Source: Liopterus haemorrhoidalis
Lineage: Eukaryota > Arthropoda > Insecta > Coleoptera > Dytiscidae
Direction: 5' to 3'
DNA length: 64,000 nucleotides
Assembly (NCBI GenBank): GCA_963971575.1
Contig: OZ020617.1
Span: 41,078,606 to 41,142,605 of the forward strand
Made by a program: the position numbers and the translations under genes
The notes under the pieces: generated by a model
What the model saw: the letters and a program-made list of their open reading frames with translations, nothing else
Database searches by the model: none
Told to the model about the DNA's origin: nothing
Part shown: in pieces, positions 10,004-19,595 of the stretch
Layout of the letters: each line of letters opens with the position of its first letter
Numbering within the stretch: position 1 is the stretch's first letter

Positions 10004-11400
10004 TATATTTCTCTAGCATGGGCATAATTGTAATGGTGTAATTGTAATGTAGTTGTTTTGAGGAGCTGGAGGAGATGTGAAGAATTTCTCCAATGTTGGC
10101 TGAATTTTCTTTTTTTAAGATTCCTTTGAAGTGGTTTAGGCACTTACTAGTGTTTGTGGTGTTGAAGTTTTTTTTAGATATCCTCATAACTACAAATTTC
10201 ACATTATAAATTTTGTTATACAAACGGTCAAGCGTCACCTTGTGAATAGTAAAGTGTGTTCTACATTATACTTTTTTCCTAAGCACTACGGATTTTTTAC
10301 GTAGTATTGACGTAAAAAGTATAATGTGAAGCACAATAGGATCCGAATGCGCCCGATCCGTTCGTGAAGTCAGTCAGCGTACACATTAGCTTATTTTTAG
10401 TCAATCCGATTGATCCGCCGAAGCAATCCGAGCGTTTCCAAGAAATCCGATGATCTGGCAGGATTGCTGGGATTAATGGATTGCTAGTGGTGAGGGTTAG
10501 CGTGGGTAAATTGAATCTTACAGCTAATTGTAATGTGTTGAAAACATAACTTAACAAAATATATGAAATAAGTGCCATTTGTGATAGAATTCTATTGTTA
10601 GTAGCAAACTCATATTTATAAAACAAAATGCGGTAGCAGTTGTAATGAACGACAGAAATACAGTTGTAGTTAGCGCCACCGTCACCAGGTATCACTACTT
10701 AACTTCAGATAAATATTGCTTACGAAAATGTTAATAAAATCCAAGCAATCCGACTAATCTTGTGACATCACCAGATCAATCTGCGCAATCTTGTGGATTG
10801 AATAAACGTAAACACCTAATCATTGGCGCTCATGTCGAATTTAGACGATATTTTTGAATGTCACATGCACGGCACAGGCAGAGCAGCAAGAAAATTTCCT
10901 GATTATTTTTTTTTTCCATTTAATTTGAATGAATTATCATGTACTATTTGCCAAAAATCTACAATAAATTTACGGAATACTTATCTGCAAACAACTTTAA
11001 TGTTACTAAAAGTAATGCCAAAAACATCATCAAAGCTTTTGTCCAGAATATAAATGAGAATGAGATTGAATTTATATTTCAACCTATTTCTTAAACATAT
11101 TATTATCACTTATTTCCACTTATTTACTGATTTCTTATTATTGTTATTATTATTATTATCTTTTTTATTGTTATTATTATTTCTTTCTATAAATCAGTAA
11201 AATTCTGACTTACATATTGCATTCATACACATTAACATTAAATAAACTTTATTATTATTTTTTTTGTAGTATACACAACTGTTCCTACAGTTAGGTGGTA
11301 AGAAAAATATCTCCCTTTATCCTTGGGGGTATTTTTCTTCTTTATTTATTGTACAATAAAATTATTTATAATGTACATATACTATATAGCTCGATGTATA
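10004..11400. other. Unassigned DNA with one stem-loop and an ATT-rich tract
   Basis: A strong inverted repeat (arms TACATTATACTTTTT and AAAAAGTATAATGTG, 10263-10333) forms a possible hairpin. 10370-10830 is less AT-rich than its surroundings, with repeated forms of CAATCCGA, and carries a 132-codon frame on the - strand without a recognisable domain. 11125-11185 is an imperfect TTATTATTG tract. I find no supported gene. Confidence 0.4.
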
Positions 11401-11971
11401 AAGCCGCATTCAGAGCTCTTAAATCAATAGCTTATGCACTGTAGATTATAGACTGTTCACTGTCACCAGAAAGTTTGTCATATGGTAAGAGGTGAAACCG
11501 TTCAGACCTCCAAATTTAATACGCTGTTTGTTGTGGATTGTGCATAATTTTCTAAACTTATAGCTAGGGAGATGTTTTAATGAGACAGATATATAAACAC
11601 ATTGGCTATCGTATTCTATCAGTGACACTGTAGTTATCGTATGCCTTTACGTAACCTAACATAATGTCATCATTAACAAATCTTGCTCAAAATTACAAAG
11701 ATGAATAGTAAATATGATCAATTTAGGTAATTAGGTTGTTAAAATCTAAGATAACAGAATTATAAGAACGATAATACATACAAAACTTTTTACGAAGCTA
11801 AATAGTTGGTTTCAAAATTCACAGATGGCGGACTGACTATTCGTAACAGATTAATTTCTAACTTGATATGAACGGTACATGCAACGTTAATAAGAATGCA
11901 TAGAAACATAACTTACAGCTAACAAAGCACAGTCTACAACCTCTTAATTTAAAGAGCTCTGAATGCGGCTT
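11401..11971. mobile_element. MITE H, perfect 20-bp terminal inverted repeats
   Basis: AAGCCGCATTCAGAGCTCTT at 11401-11420 is repeated exactly, inverted, at 11952-11971. The interior is AT-rich and non-coding. A truncated second copy at 16691-16882 shares the right 190 bp. The target duplication cannot be read with certainty, so the superfamily is open. Confidence 0.75.
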
Positions 11972-12021
11972 AAGATTTGTAAGTTTTGTAAACTTTTGTA
12001 TTTATTTATTGATTCAAAAAA

Positions 12022-12055
12022 ATTATTATTATTATTATTATTATTATATTATTAT
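12022..12055. repeat. (ATT)n microsatellite
   Basis: Nine or so ATT units with one interruption. The same repeat closes several LINE 3' ends here, so it could be an orphan LINE tail, but no LINE sequence adjoins it. Confidence 0.7.
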
Positions 12056-12430
12056 CAACAAAAGAATAGAAAATTACGCATAATATTGTGGTTTCATTGA
12101 CATATTTGACACTTACAAAATTTTGCAACACCGCTCCCTTGTTCTATAAGGGCAATACTGTATTCTAACGTTTGAACGGAATATAAGTATATACATATAT
12201 GCATATTGTTATGGGATCTTATTTATTGTATTCATAACTGATGTAACTATTTAACCGTTGAATCAGTTACTCACAGCTGGGGAATTCATATGCTTATTAC
12301 ATATTTTGTATCTACTATTATAATATATTCTAATACTTGGTCACAGTCGATTTATTTCTCAAAATGTCTATTATAAAAAAAACATGTTATCTGATTTCTA
12401 TCGAATGTTGAATATTATATTTTTTTTTTT
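12056..12430. other. Non-coding DNA upstream of the candidate exon
   Basis: AT-rich, without transposon signatures. It ends in a pyrimidine-rich run (12417-12431) leading to a TAG acceptor, as expected of intron sequence. Confidence 0.4.
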
Positions 12431-12440
12431 TAGATTTGAG

Positions 12441-12543
12441 ATGGAGTTCGAAAAGGACACCAGTTTGAAAGAATGGGCACGAGAGCAGCCTTTGACTATT
12501 TTGGCGTTAGACCCGGCAGATAGAGCAGTTTTACGAATAGCAG
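12441..12543 (+). CDS. Candidate host-gene exon, first coding exon of an unrecognised protein
   Basis: A T-run ends in TAG at 12431-12433, a standard acceptor. Seven bases of untranslated exon precede an ATG at 12441 with G at -3 and G at +4. The frame reads 34 codons, with MEFEKDTSLKEWAREQPLTI at the start and ALDPADRAVLRIA at the end, then CAG|GTTAGT (donor GT at 12544), leaving phase 1. It has no stops and higher G+C than its surroundings. The peptide is charged and acidic, without signal peptide or membrane segment, so likely cytosolic. I do not recognise the family. No other exon of the gene is certain here, so introns must be long. Alternative: a chance open frame between splice-like signals, which I think less likely. 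Confidence 0.6.
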
Positions 12544-12835
12544 GTTAGTTAGTTAAACATTTTAATTGTTTGTATATTTGCTACTTATCAACAATGTGTG
12601 TATATACAAGGTTAAATAATCGTAAAAATCAATACATTACAGGACAGAATTTAGGTCAGAAGGAATTTTAGGCATAATTCGAGCCGTCGAGAACTTCTGT
12701 TTATAGCCTTGCAATAATATAACCTAACGGTTAGGTTAGGTCCTACCATATTTTATATTTTTACCCAAGTTCTTATTTTGGGTTGCCTGAAGAAAATATT
12801 GGGTATTACACGAATTTTGTTTCACAAAAATGTGC

Positions 12836-12991
12836 GTAACACATTATATGAAGCAGGGAAATAGCGACTTGATATTATGCATCTGTCTCTTGTCAGTTGA
12901 TTTCCATTGAGTTTGTTTCGGCAAGTTATTTCGTTATAATTTTATAGCGATTTTTGTAATTCGATATTCTTCACCTCGGCGATTTTTAAGG
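12836..12991 (+). repeat. Dispersed repeat J, copy 1
   Basis: Matches 24127-24280 in the same order (CGTAACA..., AGTTGATT, TTGAGTTTGTTTCG, AATTTTATAGCG, GATTTTTAA), with roughly two thirds of bases identical by eye. No ends can be defined. Confidence 0.55.
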
Positions 12992-13260
12992 TGGATCTGC
13001 TCGAAGAGCTATGTAACTGTAAGAAATTTTGTTTCAAACATGGAAGTACGGCAGTAGAAATTGTTTTCAAAATAGCTTTTAGAGAAGATGAGTTTAAACC
13101 ACAAGCCTCACAATCGGTAGAAGTTACTAGAATCCAAAATCTAGTTCCGCTTAAACCAAAAAACAGGCTATATGTACAAGGGCTATTTTTTTCAAGTTCC
13201 GTTGTGTTAACAAAAACAAATAAGTGTAATAAGAAAAGTTTTAATATCCAGAAGAGTTAA
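12940..13260 (+). CDS. Unsupported open frame next to repeat J
   Basis: An open frame without an ATG runs from about 12940 to 13260. It includes ELCNCKKFCFKHGSTAVEIV. Its first 50 bp lie in repeat J and its last 80 bp in the mariner inserted at 13177, so only 12992-13176 is unexplained. It could be a decayed transposon gene or chance. No domain recognised. Confidence 0.15.
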   Translation, partial: FYSDFCNSIFFTSAIFKVDLLEELCNCKKFCFKHGSTAVEIVFKIAFREDEFKPQASQSVEVTRIQNLVPLKPKNRLYVQGLFFSSSVVLTKTNKCNKKSFNIQKS

Positions 13261-14138
13261 TCATACATCTAAATTATTTCTCAACGTAGTCTCCACCAAC
13301 ATTAAGGCAATTGTTGTAACGGGGAACCAGTTTTTGTATACCCTCCTCATACCATGTTGCCGCCTGGGTTCTCAATCAATCTTGCACACTAGTTTTCAGC
13401 TTTCTCATTAGTGCTAAACTACGTATTTCCTAACCACACTTTCATCCTGGTGAACAAATGGAAGTCGCTTGGTGCCAAATTCGGGCTGCAGGGCGGGTGG
13501 CCTAATATCTTCCATCCGATTTTTTTGAGCAATTCATTTGTTTGTGCTGCGGTATGAGACCTAGAAGGACAATTCTTGATGACAACATGCCGGTCCTTTT
13601 ATTCTGTATTACTCTCCATAGCAATTACAGGGTTTCACAATACGTTGCCGCAGTAATTGTGGTCCTAGGCTCCATAAACTCCACCAGACAAATTCTTTTA
13701 GAGTCCCAAAACACAGTAGCCATAAGCTTTCTGTTAGACAAGGTTTGTTTGAATTTCTTTGGTTTGTTGGGCGAGTTCGTATGGATCTATTGTTTCGATC
13801 GCTCTTTTGTTTCGGTGTTCATTACATACCATTTTCGCACTGCACTATCACTCATAATGTTTTCTCCATACGCAAGACCCAATTCTCAGTGAATTTCTGC
13901 CGCACTGTTGCCTTTTGCTTGTAGAAAACGGATCACAGAGCGAATCTCGCATGCGGCCAGATCTTCGATTGTAGTAGCCATGATAAAACAAGGTTCACAT
14001 CAAAACTACGGTACGTAATGACCGAACCGGTTGGGAGGTACTGACGGATATAAACACTATTGCGCAAGCACCGTTTAATAATGGCAACTGAGTTTCCGTT
14101 GCCAACCTAACGGAACTTGAAAAAAAATATAGCCCTCG
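13177..14138 (-). mobile_element. Mariner element with both ends, degenerate transposase
   Basis: Inverted terminal repeats of about 28 bp (CAAGGGCTATTTTTTTCAAG at left; the inverse ending AAAATATAGCCCTCG at right) are flanked by TA at 13175-13176 and 14139-14140. The transposase runs on the - strand from ATG at 13979-13981 to a stop at 13274-13276. It opens MATTIEDLAACEIRSVIRFL, continues ATVFWDSKR (first catalytic D) and ends GIQKLVPRYNNCLNVGGDYV. A deletion has removed part of the helix-turn-helix region, a frameshift spoils the HDNARPH motif, the third catalytic residue reads N in SPNLAPSD, and several stops occur. 962 bp against about 1.3 kb for an intact mariner. Confidence 0.9.
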
Positions 14139-14596
14139 TATATCATTCATATGTTCAGCAAATAATAAAGTTTTAAAACTACTGCTTATTAATCAATTAA
14201 GAAATATCAGGTTTTTTAGATATGTTCATTATTTTTACAAGTTTGTTAAAGATTCTATCTAGTTTTTAGAGCTAGAAGTAGCCTTTATTTCTGGTTAATG
14301 AACTTGTTTTAGATAAAAATTCGTATTTTAAATATTTCTAACGACATTTTTCTCAGCTTCCAGTATGTAAATGTTTTAAGATTTTTTGTCTGCAGTTAGA
14401 GATAAAAATGTTATCAGTTGACAAATATATTGACATTATCTTTATTACTTGTGTGAATAATGATGACACGTTATTTGCGTTTGTTTTTTAAAATTATAAT
14501 CTGTATTAGGTTGACAGGCATTTTTAAAAACAAAAACTTTTGTTGAAAGTATAGGTAGGTTGTTATCAAAAATTGCGGCATGGCAAAACCATGATA
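14139..14596. other. Unassigned AT-rich DNA
   Basis: Nothing recognisable between the mariner and the small fold-back element. Confidence 0.4.
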
Positions 14597-14753
14597 AGGC
14601 CTGGTTTATAATAGATATTTTATGGATACCTAAGCATAGAAATTACACTACTATCTATGTTCTGTTTATTATAAACAGATGTTTTGCAGGGTCAAACCTT
14701 TTGTTCCATACGTATTATGCGTTATGTTATATGTTTATTATAAACCAGGCTTT
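14597..14753. mobile_element. Small fold-back element
   Basis: AGGCCTGGTTTATAATA (14597) and its inverse ATTATAAACCAGGCTTT (ending near 14753) bracket about 120 bp that holds a second inverted pair, CTGTTTATTATAAACAG (about 14661-14677). The end motif resembles GGCTGGTTTATACAAC of the larger element at 24771-25630, so it may be a minimal relative. No coding capacity. Confidence 0.5.
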
Positions 14754-15052
14754 AATGCTAGGTTTGTAATAAGCGCCATAGCATGGGCAAGGTTTGAATT
14801 GTTGACGTTGGACAGGAGCGCACCTAAATTAACATAAGAAGGAAAATGTAGTAGGGAAATTGTAGCTATAGTTCACTGCAATCAATCTTTCGTGGCTAGG
14901 ATAGTTAATTCTGATGATATGTAATGGTTAATGGCCAGCAATGGTGGCGCTAGCTCTTAAAATCTGGAGGGGCCAGGAAAAATCGGGGGAGGGGCAGGTA
15001 ATATTTAAGGAGGGAATAATTTTTTATCGTTATTAATGAACAGGTGAAAATA

Positions 15053-15160
15053 CAAGTGATGACCTAAACAAAAGGTAGTTACTTCGAAATCAAGTGATGA
15101 CCTAAAAAAGTCCTCACTTCTAAAATATGTGATGTGTGAAAGTGATGACTTCCTTAAAAA
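15053..15160. repeat. Hairpin minisatellite, locus 1
   Basis: Two and a half copies of a ~38-bp unit, CAAGTGATGACCTAAA...TCCTCACTTCTAAAATA, start at 15053 and 15091. Each can fold (AGTGATGACC with GGTC-TCACT). The preceding 14940-15000 (GGTGGCGCTAGCTC..., GGAGGGGCCAGG) resembles a hAT-type end. The same unit is at 35076, 40944, 55861, 62558 and 63785. Confidence 0.7.
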
Positions 15161-15170
15161 AAAAAATTAT

Positions 15171-15877
15171 GTGAAGTGTGAATTTTCACACATTTCTGGG
15201 GTTTGCAGGTATTTTAGTAACTGAATGATGATTATTTGGGATGCCAAACAAATTTTATGTCAAAATATTTTTTTATGAATTTTAATTCGAATGCCTAATA
15301 CCATTATTTAAGTTTCTAAATATGTGCAGTATTTTTTTTATATAGCAAGGTTCATTAAGATTTTGAAAATTGCGCCTATGGCTTCCATTGGTTGCTTAAA
15401 TCATAAGCCCCGCTCTCTGATTTCGTCAAACATAGAATTAAATTATAATTTCAACACTTCCCACTGGTTATTAAATTTACGCTTTTAAAAATTAAATGCA
15501 ACATTTACCAAAATATAACTAGAATTTTGACAAAATAATTTAAACAAAATAAAAATGCAAAAAAAAACAGAAAAAATAAAATTAACAGGATTCGAACTCT
15601 GCAACGTTCGAACTGCAAATTACAAAGTGCAAGACAAAACCAACTACGCTACTAGAGCTACTGATCTGGTGTGTTACATACCGAATTAAATATTTAACAT
15701 ATTTTAGCTAAACACAAAAAATGCGTTATTTTCCGAAAACATAATCTGATCAAAAATTTCTGTTGTATTATTCCGGTTCACACCAATGTACATTACTTAG
15801 AATTTTTTCAGATTTTTAGTTTAAACCATCTGGGCTACAGGGTGTGGGACAAAATTTTTTTTGCACAATTTTGGCAA
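15171..15877 (-). repeat. Repeat family A, copy 2 (5' part missing)
   Basis: Reverse-oriented. It begins ATGTGAAGTGTGAATTTTCA (family 3' end) and runs through GATTATTTGGGATGCCAAAC and CCACTGGTTATTAAATTTAC to the TTGATCAGATTA block. A tRNA-like segment lies at 15590-15670. The microsatellite end is absent: the copy stops where a mariner fragment begins. Confidence 0.8.
15590..15670 (-). other. tRNA-like segment inside family A copy 2
   Basis: On the - strand TAGCGTAGTTGG fits box A and AGTTCGAATCC fits box B closely. The copy at 49990-50070 carries a near-identical segment. It may be enough for pol III transcription, but no full cloverleaf is evident. Confidence 0.6.
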
Positions 15878-15999
15878 AATCCATCAGATCCCTCTTGCGC
15901 ACACATTTAGAGGTGAATTTGATATCGTCCAAAGATGCGATTTTTTTTCCGTTAAGGGAATTTTGTAGAGAGCGGAACAAATGGTAGTCGGAGCATATC
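15878..15999 (-). mobile_element. Mariner C-terminal fragment, left inverted half
   Basis: Read on the - strand the sequence encodes the SDYHLFRSL and QNSLNGK region of a mariner transposase C-terminus, frameshifted. It is the inverse of the piece at 16386-16591. Its left edge abuts family A copy 2. Confidence 0.7.
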
Positions 16000-16007
16000 G
16001 TCCAGAG

Positions 16008-16385
16008 CAGCGTTCCGCAACCATTGGGGAGCGATCCAATTTTGGGTCGTGGAAATTTAAAAATGAGTCGTGACTTAGGACCACTTATGTATATGAAAAT
16101 TCAGTTCTGACTGCAATTAAAAATAAATATAGAAATCGACTTCAAAGCATTGACACAACATTGAGGATTGCATTAACTAATTCAATTGAACCAAGAATAG
16201 ACAATTTGGTGAACGAGAATCAGGAGCAGAAGAGCCATTAGTATGTACTGGTATAAAATTATTATATGTTTATAAAATAAAATGATTGTCCTGCACTTGC
16301 ATCATTTTTTTCCAACGCACATGGGTCGCCTTATAATTTTGCTATTATTTTTGGGTCGATAGACACCAAAGGTTGCGGAACGCTG
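16008..16385 (+). mobile_element. Non-autonomous hAT with ZBED-type transposase tail
   Basis: Terminal repeats CAGCGTTCCGCAACC and GGTTGCGGAACGCTG are perfect inverses, flanked by 8-bp duplications GTCCAGAG (16000-16007) and GTCCAGAC (16386-16393). Inside, a + strand frame around 16110-16240 reads KYRNRLQSIDTTLRIALTNS and then EPRIDNLVNENQEQKSH, the C-terminal end of ZBED-like hAT transposases. The rest of the gene is deleted, leaving 378 bp. It cannot supply its own transposase. Confidence 0.9.
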
Positions 16386-16640
16386 GTCCAGACATCGCAC
16401 CATCCGACTACTATTTGTTCTACTTTCTACAAAATTCCCTTAACGGAAAAAATTTCGCATCTGTGGACGATATCAAAATTCACCTGGACAGATATTTCGA
16501 GAGCAAACACGGAACATTCTGGAGAGATGGCATTATAAAATTGCCTGAGCGTTTGTCCAAAGTGAGAGAAAATAATGGACAGTACATTTGATAATAAAAG
16601 TTTTTTTTTTAGAATGTATATTTTATTGAATAAAAGGTGA
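16386..16640 (+). mobile_element. Mariner C-terminal fragment, right inverted half
   Basis: The + strand frame reads PDIAPSDYYLFYFLQNSLNG (with the third catalytic Asp in PDIAPSD), then KLPERLSKVRENNGQYI and a stop at 16589-16591, as in mariner C-termini. An AT-rich 3' tail with a 25-bp A-run (16639-16663) and ATTTATGTAACGACTCAATA (16671-16690) may be the 3' end. Confidence 0.85.
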
Positions 16641-16690
16641 AAAAAAAAAAAAAAAAAAAAAAACGGACGGATTTATGTAACGACTCAATA

Positions 16691-16882
16691 GATAGAAAAC
16701 ATTTTACGAAGCCATGTAGTTAGTTTAAGGACACACAGATGTCGGACTATTCGTAACCCACTAATTTCTAACTGCTGTAAACGGTATGTAGAACGTTAAA
16801 ACAGTTTATAAAAACATAATGTACAACGTGACAACGAACAGTCTACAACGTGTTAATTTAAAGAGTTCTGAAAGTTTCTTGA
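16691..16882. repeat. MITE H fragment
   Basis: Matches the right third of MITE H (shared GGACTATTCGTAAC, ACTAATTTCTAACT, TTAATTTAAAGAG). It ends GAGTTCTGAAAG where the intact copy has GAGCTCTGAATG. Left end absent. Confidence 0.65.
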
Positions 16883-16894
16883 TTTTGACGCGAA

Positions 16895-16960
16895 CAAAAA
16901 ATATTCCATACCAAATACCTACGAAATGCGTGAAAATTAACACTTAACATCGTTTTTTAT
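16895..16960 (+). repeat. Family A 3'-end fragment
   Basis: CCAAATACCTACGAAATGCG followed by TGAAAATTAACACTTAACATC corresponds to the last 60 bp of family A. Confidence 0.5.
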
Positions 16961-17540
16961 TTTCTTGATGCGAAATGGCCATAAATTTGTCAATTAAAAT
17001 TGACAATCTTAACATTGACGTCCATGTGAAAGGTCAAGATATAAAAATTTAAGCATCCAAATTTATTTTTAGAAGTCGTAAATAATAATTTAACAAAAAA
17101 CTATTCCCCTCATCATATATTTAGTTTAAACCAATTGTAAAATGTCACATGACCTCGCATATTTGATCTCAGACGGTCAGAGATGAAATAATTAACAACA
17201 ATAAAATGAACATGCACTACTTTCTGGACGGTGCACTGTTAAATTAACTAATACTGTTAACTGTTTTTAATTCGTCATGCTTTCTTCAGGGTTATTCATC
17301 AACATACGTTTCTCTTTTGCATATTCAAGTTCAAAGACTTTAAATTACATCATTATGTATCGATTATATCTCTAGAAAACAAACGAGGATTTCTTAATGA
17401 CGTTTCGATTGAAATATTTGAGACGATTCTGGAATTCAAATTAAGCTCACATATCCATCGTTTGCAAATTGAAATATAATGCTAATTTAGAAACAATTTC
17501 ATATTGCGAATGCTATAAATGTCACGTTGCTAGGATCTAT
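16961..17540. other. Unassigned AT-rich DNA
   Basis: No ends, repeats shared with the rest of the window, or coding similarity noticed. Confidence 0.4.
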
Positions 17541-17894
17541 GTTGCGAGGGGTGTTTGATAAGTAAGTGATTTCGAAATTAAAGATTTAAATGTGACTTAT
17601 ATTTCAACTTAGTCTCCTTCTAGCTCGATACATTTTGCCCAACGATATTCTACTCAGTACCGCAACAAGGGTGGTGCGAGCGGTGCCGCCGCACCAGGCA
17701 CATGCCGGATTCATAGGGGCGCCAAATGTCCAAATTTCATTTTTTTAATTTTTTATATTGATAATAATAATCCCAACATCGTATCCGACTAAGGGAGTCA
17801 CAAAATAAATATTAATAATAATATGTGTATATGCATAAAGACACAAATATAAACATATACACACATACACATATACATATAAAGGATGATGTTC

Positions 17895-18430
17895 TATAGT
17901 CTATAGAGTAGTTCTTCTTCTACGTTCATGGGCACGGAGATGACTTACAAGCCCAATCCTGGGCATAAAACTTTTGCCACATATATCGCACTGAAACCGT
18001 CGATATCCTGTTCTTCTTTGCAGCTGCTTTAGCCCTCACAAGCCTGCTGGCGGCTTTGTTCGTATGCAGCAACTGCGTCAGTTGTTATTCAGCAAGTTTG
18101 TACTTTTAAGGCTGTTTTTGAGAACATCCTTATACCGCTTTCGAGGAGCACCAATATTACGTTGACCTTCTTGCAGCTCACAATATAACATCTGTTTAGG
18201 TAGTCTGTCATTGGACATACGTACAACGTGCCCAGTCCATCGCAGTTGATTTCTGAGTAACAGCGATTCGATACTGCAGGCCTGAGCTTCGTTCAGTACT
18301 CGTACATTATCTATATGATCTTGCCACTTGATACGCAAAATTGTTCGTAGGCATCTTTGATGGAATTTTTCCAATTTGACGAATATGCCGTCGATATGGG
18401 GTCCATGTTTCTGATGCATATAGCAATGTA
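17895..18430 (-). mobile_element. LINE C-terminal fragment with C2H2 zinc finger
   Basis: On the - strand LEKFHQRCLRTILRIKWQDH, then QLRWTGHVVRMSNDRLPKQM and GAPRKRYKDVLK (18078-18419) is the conserved tail of a widespread animal endonuclease-RT family. It is followed after a frameshift by FQCDICGKSFMPRIGL and VSHLRAHE (17926-17994), an intact CxxC/HxxxH finger that ends such ORFs. An ACATATAC-type microsatellite follows at 17815-17882. The RT palm is absent. Confidence 0.8.
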
Positions 18431-18522
18431 GGTATTATTATTTATATTGATAAACTATAATTAACACAAAATTGATTTCATAAAAGAAAAATATTTAATT
18501 TTTTTAGAAACTTTTTAGTTAA

Positions 18523-19002
18523 CCCTTTACTGCATGAATTTTTATTTTTGACTGAAATAAATCATGAGCATTAGGAATTGGTTCTTATTGATAGAAAAAT
18601 TAATTAAAAAAATAATAATTAAAATAATAATTTAGGGTTTGTGCCGTACATGGAACCTTATGATTCTACATTATGTTACAAAAGAAAATGATTCCGTATT
18701 ATTTTATCGTCAATTGCTAGGTGTTCTTCATTAAGAATTAAAAGCAGTCGCCCTCGAATTTTTGAAAGAAAAGGTCGTATCTTCTAGTTGTCTTTTCTCA
18801 ATAAATTCAGAGTTATCGTTGAAGTGCAAATTCCGCTTGATATCCTCAAATCTATTGCAGCATTACTTGAGATACTGCAGGATCCATTGTTGTGTATGTG
18901 GCATATATGAACATTCATGAAGTAACGCTGATTCAGTTTTAAAAGTAAAATAAAAAATAAAAATCGGAATGTACCATATATGGCACACTATGCGGTAAAT
19001 GG
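18523..19002. mobile_element. piggyBac-like MITE
   Basis: TTAA stands on both sides (18519-18522 and 19003-19006), the obligate piggyBac target. Ends CCCTTTACTGCAT and ATGCGGTAAATGG are inverted repeats matching at 11 of 13 positions. 480 bp without coding capacity. Nested in the hAT at 17655-19294. Confidence 0.8.
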
Positions 19003-19302
19003 TTAAGAAAAGTAAATTCAAACTATATTTTTAAAATTTTTAAAATAGTTGTTTTTTATTTTTCCAAGTTATTCTTTTATTTCCACTTGCATCAAAATAA
19101 TAAAATAATAAGATTTTAAGGATTCTCGATAAAATATGGTAAGTAAATATCTTAAATAACATTTTGGTGAAGAAAACAACGTAAGTAAATGTCTTAAACG
19201 TTCTCTTACTGATGAAATCATCCTACCATAAATTTTTAAAATTGCACCAAATAATTTTACGCACCAGGCGCCAATTTATGTTGTTAAGGCACTGATTCTA
19301 CT

Positions 19303-19594
19303 TCTTTAAGCCTTTCAAAAAGTACGATTTCTCGAACTCTGTAAAATGCATGTTTCAGCGATGATCTCCTTATTCGATGTGAATCTTTTTCCAGCGAGCC
19401 ATTTCTTCATTTTTGTAAAGAGAAAAAAAGTCGCAAGGGGTCAAATCTGGAGAATAGTGGATGAACGAACCATTCGTAGCGCGATTCGACCAATTTGGCC
19501 GTTGCAATTGCGGACGAGTGAGCTGATGCATTGTCATTGTGGAACAGATTTTTTTTCGTCGTCAAATGGGGCCTCTTTATCAATAGTTCAGCGT
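19303..19594 (-). pseudogene. Mariner transposase, middle block
   Basis: Carries KRPHLTTKKNLFHNDNASAH with the second catalytic Asp, then HPLFSRFDPLRL where mariners have a PPYSPDLAPSDF-type motif: the third catalytic region is frameshifted. LQKWLAGKRF-type residues follow in another frame. It continues the split gene whose first part is at 22881-23608. Confidence 0.8.
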
Positions 19595-19595
19595 A

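Larger units (their letters stand above)
17655..19294. mobile_element. hAT element inserted in the mariner
   Basis: The exact 8-bp duplication ATTCTACT stands at 17647-17654 and 19295-19302. Terminal repeats are CAGTACCGCAACAAGGG and, inverted at the right, CAGTGCCTTAACAAC. GCACCAGGC occurs near both ends in the subterminal parts (17689 and 19261). 1640 bp, no hAT transposase seen; the interior is a LINE fragment and a piggyBac-like MITE. Confidence 0.85.

Noticed and set aside
10297..10695. 132-codon frame on the - strand as a gene
   Set aside because: No recognisable domain, no splice context, and no support from neighbours.
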